From: HK1 sp965204915
GTDB taxonomy: Bacteria > Pseudomonadota > Gammaproteobacteria > HK1
Assembly (NCBI GenBank): GCA_965204915.1
Contig: OZ242023.1
Location: forward strand, 2,108,001 to 2,172,000
Reading direction: 5' to 3'
DNA: 64,000 nt
Both the position numbers and the translations under genes were made by a program. Below the pieces are notes generated by a model, which ran no database searches, was not told the DNA's origin, and saw only the letters and a program-made list of their open reading frames with translations. Of the stretch, positions 58,040 through 64,000 are shown in pieces (the stretch's first letter is position 1; every line of letters begins with the position of its first letter).

Positions 58040-59392
58040 ATGAGCGGAGCCAGGAAGTATTTCGGCACCGACGGGATCCGCGGCGAGGTCGGCCGGCCTC
58101 CGATCACCGTGGACTTCGTCCTGAAGCTCGGCTGGGCGGCCGGCACCGTGCTGGCCGGCGGCAGGCGCGGGAAGGTCATCATCGGCAAGGACACGCGGAT
58201 CTCGGGCTACATGTTCGAGTCCGCGCTGGAGGCCGGACTCACCGCGGCCGGTACGGACGTCATGCTGCTCGGACCGATCCCGACGCCCGCGGTCGCCTAC
58301 CTGACCCGCACCCTGCACGCCACGGCCGGGATCGTGATCAGCGCCTCCCACAATGCCTACTCCGACAACGGCATCAAGTTCTTCTCGGGGGACGGCGGCA
58401 AGCTGTCCGACGACGCGGAGCGGAAGATCGAAAAGGCGATCGATTCGACGATGGAGACGGTCGGCAGCACCGACATCGGCAAGGCGGTCAGGATCGGAGA
58501 CGCGGCAGGCCGCTACATCGAGTTCTGCAAGAGCACGGTGCCGCAGGATCTGACCCTCCATGGACTCAGGATCGCCGTCGACTGCGCCCACGGCGCCACC
58601 TATCACGTGGCGCCCAACGTCTTCTCGGAGCTCGGTGCCGAGGTGATCGCCATCGGATGTACGCCCGACGGCCTGAACATCAACGACGGCTTCGGCGCGG
58701 TCGCACCGGGCGCGCTGTGCAAGGCGGTGCGGGACAGCCGCGCGGATCTCGGGATCGCGTTCGACGGCGACGGGGACCGGGTGGTGATGGTGGACGCCGA
58801 TGGAGAGGTGGTGGACGGTGACGAGATCCTCTTCATCATCGCCGCGGCCCGCCACGAAAGCGGGCAGCTTGCCGGCGGCGCGGTAGTGGGCACCGAGATG
58901 TCGAACCTGGGGCTTGAAGAGGCGCTGCGCTCGCGGGGGATCGATCTGCACCGCGCACGGATCGGCGATCGCTACGTACTGGAGCTGATGCGCAAGCACG
59001 GGTGCACGGTGGGCGGCGAGGCGTCGGGGCACGTCATCTGCCTTGACCGCGTGACCACCGGGGATGCGATCGTCGCTGCCCTTCAGGTCCTTCACGTCCT
59101 GGCCCGATCCGGGCAAACGCTGTCCACGGCGAAGCGGGGCATGGCGAAGTACCCGCAGGCGCTACGTAGCGTCCCGGCCACGCGACACGCCGACTCCGAT
59201 TCGAATCCGATGCTCGAGAAAACCCTCGCCGAGACACGGGAGGCGCTCGGCTGCGGCGGGCGGGTGCTGCTGCGGCCCTCCGGAACCGAGCCGGTGGTAC
59301 GAATCATGGTCGAAGGTGCCGCGCACGCCGAGGTCGAGCGCCTTGCCGATCGGCTCGCCGAGGCCGCGGCCGAACGGCTCATGGGACCGTGA
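58040..59392 (+). CDS. glmM: Phosphoglucosamine mutase
   Basis: Makes glucosamine 1-phosphate for peptidoglycan and LPS. 450 residues: KYFGTDGIRGEVG, phosphoserine loop ATAGIVISASHNAYSDNGIKFF, metal loop AFDGDGDRVVMVD, sugar loop GGEASGHVI and RPSGTEPVVRIMVEG. I chose ATG 58040 (MSGARKYFG). folP, usual between ftsH and glmM, is missing. The stop overlaps the next GTG. Confidence 0.96.
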   Translation: MSGARKYFGTDGIRGEVGRPPITVDFVLKLGWAAGTVLAGGRRGKVIIGKDTRISGYMFESALEAGLTAAGTDVMLLGPIPTPAVAYLTRTLHATAGIVISASHNAYSDNGIKFFSGDGGKLSDDAERKIEKAIDSTMETVGSTDIGKAVRIGDAAGRYIEFCKSTVPQDLTLHGLRIAVDCAHGATYHVAPNVFSELGAEVIAIGCTPDGLNINDGFGAVAPGALCKAVRDSRADLGIAFDGDGDRVVMVDADGEVVDGDEILFIIAAARHESGQLAGGAVVGTEMSNLGLEEALRSRGIDLHRARIGDRYVLELMRKHGCTVGGEASGHVICLDRVTTGDAIVAALQVLHVLARSGQTLSTAKRGMAKYPQALRSVPATRHADSDSNPMLEKTLAETREALGCGGRVLLRPSGTEPVVRIMVEGAAHAEVERLADRLAEAAAERLMGP

Positions 59393-60222
59393 GCTCCGCT
59401 CCCGTCCACCGGCACGTATTCTTCGTGTCCGACAGTACCGGAATCACCGTCGAGACGCTCGGGAACGCCCTGCTCAGCCAATTCGATCACGTGGAGCTCG
59501 TCACCGCCACCATTCCCTTCGTCTCCGACGCAGCCCAGGCCATGGACGTGGTCGCGAGGATCGACGCGATCGGACGCGAGGGTCCCGAGCGCCCGATCGT
59601 CTTCAGCACCCTTGCCGATTCCACCTTGCGGGAAATCCTCTCGCATGCCGACGCGCTCGTGCTCGACATCTTCCAGGCGTTCATCGGGACCCTGGAGCAG
59701 GAGCTGCACGTCGGATCGAGCCACGCCCTCGGACGCTTTCACGCCGTCACCGACAAGGCGTCCTACGCGGATCGGATCGGCGCCGTGGAGTTCGCGCTCA
59801 ACCATGACGACGGCGCCGGCGCGCGAAGCTACGAGGACGCGGAGGTCATCCTGATCGGTGTATCCCGATCGGGCAAGACACCGACCTGCGTCTACCTCGC
59901 GATGCAGTTCGGCATCAGGACCGCGAACTATCCCCTGACCGACGAAGTCCTGTCCCGTACGGCGCTGCCGGCGCCCCTCGTCGATCACCGCGCGCGGCTC
60001 TTCGGCCTCACCATCGATCCGGAGAGGCTGCGGAGGATCCGCTCCGAGCGGCGCCCGGGCACCGCGTATTCGTCGCCGTCGCGGTGCCGCACCGAGGTCC
60101 GCGAGGCGGAGTCGCTGTTCGCGCGCCACGGACTCCCGCACCTCGATACGAGCGCCGCGTCGGTCGAGGAGATCGCCTCGCGCGTGCTGCTGCGCACGGG
60201 ACTGCGCCGGCACGCCTACTGA
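59389..60222 (+). CDS. ppsR: PEP synthase regulatory protein (kinase/pyrophosphorylase)
   Basis: DUF299 protein of 277 residues that phosphorylates PEP synthase with ADP and dephosphorylates it with phosphate. Motifs: HVFFVSDSTGITVETLGNALLSQF, P-loop ILIGVSRSGKTPTCVYLA, ANYPLTDEV, and FGLTIDPERLRRIRSERRPG. GTG start overlaps the glmM stop. The target gene ppsA is not in the window. Confidence 0.92.
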   Translation: MSSAPVHRHVFFVSDSTGITVETLGNALLSQFDHVELVTATIPFVSDAAQAMDVVARIDAIGREGPERPIVFSTLADSTLREILSHADALVLDIFQAFIGTLEQELHVGSSHALGRFHAVTDKASYADRIGAVEFALNHDDGAGARSYEDAEVILIGVSRSGKTPTCVYLAMQFGIRTANYPLTDEVLSRTALPAPLVDHRARLFGLTIDPERLRRIRSERRPGTAYSSPSRCRTEVREAESLFARHGLPHLDTSAASVEEIASRVLLRTGLRRHAY

Positions 60223-60241
60223 GCCGGACTGCGCGGATCCG

Positions 60242-61750
60242 ATGGATCGGCGGAGCGGCGGCGGCGGGAACGAGACCGGATCCTTCGGGCCGGAGCTGAT
60301 CGCCGAATTCACCGGCCGATTCCCCTCGAAGACCCGTTTCGTCGTCGCCTACAGCGGAGGCGCCGATTCGCTCGCCCTGCTCCATGCGTTCGTCCGAGCG
60401 AGGCGGAGCGCAGTGGTCGAGGCGGAGGAGGGCATGGCCGCCGGGGTGGAGCAGGGCGCGTCCGACGGAGTGGGACAAGGCGGTTGCCTGCGCCTGCACG
60501 CTGTCCACGTCGACCACCGCCTTCATCCGGATTCGCAGCGGTGGTCGCGTCGATGCATGGAAGTCTGCCGCCGTCTCGTGGTCGATCTGACGGTGCTCGA
60601 CGCCGGGGCGCGGGCGAACGCCGGCGGGCGCGGTGACGAAGGAACGGCGCGCGCAGCCCGATACGAGGCGTTCGAGCGCTTCCTGCTGCCGGGGGACGTC
60701 CTCTGTACCGCCCACTCCGAGGACGATCACGTCGAAACGGTCCTGTTGAACCTGCTGCGCGGCGCGGGCCCTCGGGGCCTCGCGGGGATTCCGCGAGAGC
60801 GGCGCCTGGGCAAGGGAATCGTCGCACGGCCGGTCCTCGGCGTTCCCCGCACCGCGTTGCGCGCCTACGCCCGGGAGACCGGGCTCCCGCCGATCCACGA
60901 TCCGGCAAACGAGGACCGCCGCTTCGCACGGATCACGTTGCGCAAGGAGGTGATACCCGTCATCGAGCGGCGATGGCCGGGGGCGCGGACGACGCTGGGA
61001 CGCGCCGCGGCGCTCGGCCGGGAAGCCTCGGAGCTGCTGGATGCGCTCGCCGCGATCGACCTGGGGCCGGCGGGCGGCATCGGCGCCGATACGCTCGATG
61101 CCGCGGCGGTCGCGGCCCTCGACCCCGCGCGGCGGCGCAACGCCGTCTCCGCCTGGTTGAGAGCCCGGGGGATCGCACCGCCCGGGATGCACCGGGTCGA
61201 GCAGATCGTCCGCGAGGTCATCGGGGCGGGGCCGGAGGCGCAGCCGTGCATGGGACTCGGAGCCGTCGAAGTCCGGCGCTACCGGGGGCGCGTCCTGCTG
61301 GTACCGAGGGATCGGCTCGTGGTCCCGACAACCGCCCTTCGATGGCCGGTTCCGGAAGCCGTCACGCTCGACCACGGACATCTCGCGTGGGCATCGTGCC
61401 GGGATGGCGGGCTCGACGACGCGATTCGTGGCGCCGAGATCGTGGTGCGGTTCCGCGGCGGTGACGCTTCGCGGACGCCCGGGCGCTCCAATCCGTGTGA
61501 GGATCGCCCCGGACGAGCCGGGAACGTCTCCCCGGCGCGTGGACGGTCGCGTTCGCTCAGGAAGCGCTTCCAGCAGCTCGGGATCCCTCCCTGGGAGCGC
61601 GGGCGCATCCCTCTCGTGTACGTGGACGGTGTGCTCGCGGCCATCGGCTCGGAGTGGATCAACCCTCGGCTCGCGGCGGGACCTGGGGCGCCGGGCTGGC
61701 GTGTCGTGTGGACCCCGTGGCCCCGGAACCACCTGAGAGGGGGCCGATAG
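60242..61750 (+). CDS. tilS: tRNA(Ile)-lysidine synthetase
   Basis: Converts C34 of the AUA-reading tRNA-Ile to lysidine. 502 residues: PP-loop VVAYSGGADSLALLHAF (about 34-50), HAVHVDHRLHPDSQRW, TAHSEDDHVETVLLNLLRG and the C-terminal domain ending IPLVYVDGVLAAIGSEWI. Low-complexity insertions occur near 62-80 and 415-435. 61751-62002 after it shows no gene. Confidence 0.93.
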   Translation: MDRRSGGGGNETGSFGPELIAEFTGRFPSKTRFVVAYSGGADSLALLHAFVRARRSAVVEAEEGMAAGVEQGASDGVGQGGCLRLHAVHVDHRLHPDSQRWSRRCMEVCRRLVVDLTVLDAGARANAGGRGDEGTARAARYEAFERFLLPGDVLCTAHSEDDHVETVLLNLLRGAGPRGLAGIPRERRLGKGIVARPVLGVPRTALRAYARETGLPPIHDPANEDRRFARITLRKEVIPVIERRWPGARTTLGRAAALGREASELLDALAAIDLGPAGGIGADTLDAAAVAALDPARRRNAVSAWLRARGIAPPGMHRVEQIVREVIGAGPEAQPCMGLGAVEVRRYRGRVLLVPRDRLVVPTTALRWPVPEAVTLDHGHLAWASCRDGGLDDAIRGAEIVVRFRGGDASRTPGRSNPCEDRPGRAGNVSPARGRSRSLRKRFQQLGIPPWERGRIPLVYVDGVLAAIGSEWINPRLAAGPGAPGWRVVWTPWPRNHLRGGR

Positions 61751-62002
61751 CCGGCTCCTGGCTGGAATGGGCCCGGATCTCGCGGCGGCGGCGCGAGCCT
61801 GGGTAGCGTGTCGTCCGGGCATCTCGCCCGATATGCTTCGAGTGCCGAAGGGCTCGGATTCGAATCACGCGTTCAGGTGCGGACCCCCCGGGACGTGATA
61901 CGGGAAAGCAGGTGGCAAGGCGATGCCGCGTCGGGGAGGGGATAGAATCGCACCGCGGCAGGCCGGGCAGCTCCAGGACAGGATCAAGCTCCGAACCGGA
62001 CC

Positions 62003-63460
62003 ATGAGCAGGCGCATCGCGTACCGCACCTTCGGGTGCCGGCTGAACCAGTACGACACCGAGGCGATCCGCACCCTCGTCGGGGAGGAGGGCGGCCGCGA
62101 GACGGCCGGCCCGGGCGAGGCCGCCGACGTCTACGTGGTGAACACGTGCAGCGTTACTGCGCGGGCCGACGCGACGGCGCGCAAGGCGATCCGGCGGATC
62201 AACACCGAGCACCCGGCCGCGAAGATCGTGGTGACCGGCTGCTACGCCCAGCGTGCGCCGGAAGAGCTGGCGGCGCTGCCGGGGGTCGCGCTGGTGGTGG
62301 GGGCGGCGGACCGTGCCCGGGTCGCGGAGCTCATCGACGGCATCGATCGCGTCGGGGACCGCTCCCCGATCGTGGCGGTGTCGCCGATCTCCACCGCGAA
62401 GAGCTTCCTGGACGTGCCGATCACCGAGATGACCGAGCACAGCCGGGCCTTCGTCAAGGTGCAGGAGGGCTGCAACGAATCCTGCACGTTCTGCATCGTC
62501 CCCCGCACGCGCGGCGCCTCGCGGAGCCGCACTCCGGGGAGTGTGCTCGACCAGGTGCGCCGGCTGGTGGATGCCGGATACGTCGAGGTGGTCCTCACCG
62601 GGGTGCATATCGGCGACTACGGGCTCGATCTCCCCGAAGGGCGGCGCCTGCTGCCGGAATTGATCCAGCGCATCCTGGACGTCGAGGGCGTGGAGCGCTT
62701 CCGGCTCAGCTCGATCGAACCCGCGTCCCTCGGCGACGAGATCATCACCCTGATGGCCGGGTCCCCGAAGTTCGCGCGCCACTTCCACATCCCCTTCCAG
62801 AGCGGCAGCGATGCGGTGCTCGCACGGATGAAGCGGCGGTACCGGGCAGGAGAGTTCGCGGCCCTCGTCACCCGCATCGCGGAGCGCGTGCCGGACTGCG
62901 GGATCGGGACGGACGTCATCTGCGGCTTCCCCGGCGAGACCGACGAGGACTTCCTCCGCACCTTCGAGCACGTGGAGCAGCTCCCCATCACCTACGTCCA
63001 TACCTTCACGTACTCGACGCGCCCCGGCTCCGAGGCGGAGCATTTCCCCGGCGCGGTGCCGGGCGAGATCGGGAAGCGCCGCACCCGCGCGCTGAAACGG
63101 CTCTCGGCCGAGAAGCACCGCCGCTTCGCGGAGCGGCACGTCGGAAGGACCGTCGAGGTGCTCATCGAGCCCGCGCGGCGCGGCGGCGCGGTTCGTTTGA
63201 AGGGATGGACCGACAACTACCTCAGGGTCGACCTCGGGGAAGGGGAAGGAGACGCGCGCATCGAGCCGGTCGAGATCACCGGGCTGGACGACGACGGCCT
63301 GGTCGGAACCTTCGCCCCTGCGCGCCGTCGGGCGGAAACGGATGCGCCGGCCGCGGGAACCGCACCGGATGAGCCGTCCCCCGGTGGGAAGAAGCCATCG
63401 GGGAAAAAATCCACCGGGCAACGGCTCGACCGAGGCCGTCCGCTACCCGGTGGATGGTAG
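62003..63460 (+). CDS. mtaB: tRNA t6A37 methylthiotransferase MtaB
   Basis: Radical-SAM enzyme making ms2t6A37. 485 residues: N-terminal UPF0004 domain with three Cys (TFGCRLNQYDTEA, NTCSVTARAD, VTGCYAQ), radical SAM cluster QEGCNESCTFCIVPRTRG and a C-terminal TRAM domain (VGRTVEVLIEP). The early GCRLNQ motif fits MtaB rather than MiaB or RimO. The last 45 residues are a charged extension ending LPGGW. Confidence 0.92.
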   Translation: MSRRIAYRTFGCRLNQYDTEAIRTLVGEEGGRETAGPGEAADVYVVNTCSVTARADATARKAIRRINTEHPAAKIVVTGCYAQRAPEELAALPGVALVVGAADRARVAELIDGIDRVGDRSPIVAVSPISTAKSFLDVPITEMTEHSRAFVKVQEGCNESCTFCIVPRTRGASRSRTPGSVLDQVRRLVDAGYVEVVLTGVHIGDYGLDLPEGRRLLPELIQRILDVEGVERFRLSSIEPASLGDEIITLMAGSPKFARHFHIPFQSGSDAVLARMKRRYRAGEFAALVTRIAERVPDCGIGTDVICGFPGETDEDFLRTFEHVEQLPITYVHTFTYSTRPGSEAEHFPGAVPGEIGKRRTRALKRLSAEKHRRFAERHVGRTVEVLIEPARRGGAVRLKGWTDNYLRVDLGEGEGDARIEPVEITGLDDDGLVGTFAPARRRAETDAPAAGTAPDEPSPGGKKPSGKKSTGQRLDRGRPLPGGW

Positions 63461-63695
63461 TGCCGACGTCCTGGTCGGCGCCCGTCACGACTCCTGCGCG
63501 CAGCCATGCGGGTGGCCGCGTATCCGCTCGCCGGTGCAGCGACCCCGGGCGGCCACGCCCGCGGCGGCCCCGCCCGCGGCAGCCACGCCCGCGGCGGCCT
63601 CGCCCGCCCGCTCCCGGCCCGGTGTCCCCGACTTCTCCCTTCCTCCGGGACGGGAGCCCGGATTCGCGCGGCGGCGCCGACGATGCCGGTGGTGC
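63461..63695. other. GC-rich repeat stretch, no gene seen
   Basis: Contains four imperfect copies of a 15-18 base unit (CGGCCACGCCCGCGG) at about 63550-63610. No convincing coding frame; it separates convergent genes. Confidence 0.4.
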
Positions 63696-64000
63696 TCACC
63701 CGCATTTGGAATCGCCACAGTTCAGGCAGGTCATGCACCCGTCCAGGCGGATGACCGCCTGCGTCTGGCATTTCATGCAGAGCTGTGCGCCTGCGGGGAA
63801 CTCGCGTGGTCGGGGCTGGTTGACGGCGGAGCCCGCGCTCTCGTGCCGCATCCGCTTCTCCTCGACCAGCCGGCGTCGAGGCTCGTCGAGCGGCTCGTCT
63901 TCGATCAGCCCGATCGTGCGCATGTGGGCTTCGATGGCATCGCCGATCTCGGCGACCAGGGACGGCATGTAGCGCCCTCCCTTCTTGAAGTACCCGCCGC
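63696..64000 (-). CDS. C-terminal end of a B12-dependent ribonucleotide reductase (partial)
   Basis: The frame stays open to the window edge (YFKKGGRYMPSLVAEIG) and ends LCMKCQTQAVIRLDGCMTCLNCGDSKCG, split here as LCMKC, DGCMTCLNCG and SKCG. This cysteine-rich zinc-ribbon tail is characteristic of adenosylcobalamin-dependent (class II, NrdJ) reductases, in which C-terminal cysteines re-reduce the active site. An internal ATG at 63968 preceded by GGAGGG would give a 90-residue protein, but in-frame coding continues upstream, so I treat it as the 3' end of a longer gene. Confidence 0.65.
   Translation of the reverse strand, partial: GGYFKKGGRYMPSLVAEIGDAIEAHMRTIGLIEDEPLDEPRRRLVEEKRMRHESAGSAVNQPRPREFPAGAQLCMKCQTQAVIRLDGCMTCLNCGDSKCG

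Noticed and set aside
63506..63754. Gly/Ala/Arg-rich frames in the repeat stretch before the last gene
   Set aside because: Composition reflects the short GC-rich repeats; no start signal or domain.

Overview
The window is GC-rich and carries a gene set typical of a gammaproteobacterium: hrcA-grpE-dnaK-dnaJ-dapB-carA-carB-greA-rlmE-ftsH-glmM, nadK-recN-bamE, smpB/ratA/rnfH, glnD and ppsR. The assignment rests on gene content and order only; no rRNA, tRNA or CRISPR was found.

Left part (1-11155): an accessory, repeat-rich locus, mostly on the minus strand, that looks like a peptide natural-product (RiPP) locus. It encodes five small precursor peptides with nitrile-hydratase-like (NHLP-type) leaders, each ending in a short variable tail after a Gly-Gly or Ala-Gly site. 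Five paralogous proteins of about 390-430 residues, whose function I do not recognise, are interleaved with them. A JmjC/cupin-type 2-oxoglutarate oxygenase lies in the middle. Precursors come in two types. Type 1 (tails GHPDITWDPNDWM and YSWDDFTSGKGLLDW) precedes a type A enzyme, and type 2 (tails ending in CRTLFR) precedes a type B enzyme. The enzyme often starts at a TTG overlapping the precursor stop. The layout is best read as repeats of one module (precursor 1, enzyme A, MITE, precursor 2, enzyme B): one complete copy at 10877-7268, and two rearranged copies at 4203-1 that have lost parts by deletion. Near-identical promoters precede both type 1 precursors and the oxygenase, suggesting co-expression. 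Toxin-antitoxin genes and their debris, MITEs and a minisatellite fill the gaps. No dedicated peptidase/ABC exporter is visible; a lone RND permease (11156-14314) is adjacent.

Middle part (14.6-41.3 kb): mostly housekeeping. It holds DUF1499, pyrG-kdsA, xthA with a tandem-duplicated start, a ThiF/MoeB-like enzyme, an arsC remnant, a TAXI-type TRAP transporter, an AI-2E-family membrane protein, nadE, gpmA, a CsaA-like tRNA-binding protein, tolC with a Pcm-like methyltransferase, a dynamin-like GTPase, moaC/moaD, glnD, smpB, ratA-rnfH and the nadK-recN-bamE operon.

Right part (41.5-64 kb): the heat-shock operon hrcA-grpE-dnaK-dnaJ with a CIRCE-like operator lying on its promoter, then dapB-carA, an inserted DUF4143 ATPase and a small coiled-coil membrane protein, carB-greA, rlmE, ftsH, glmM-ppsR, tilS and mtaB. 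The window ends in the 3' end of what looks like a B12-dependent ribonucleotide reductase.
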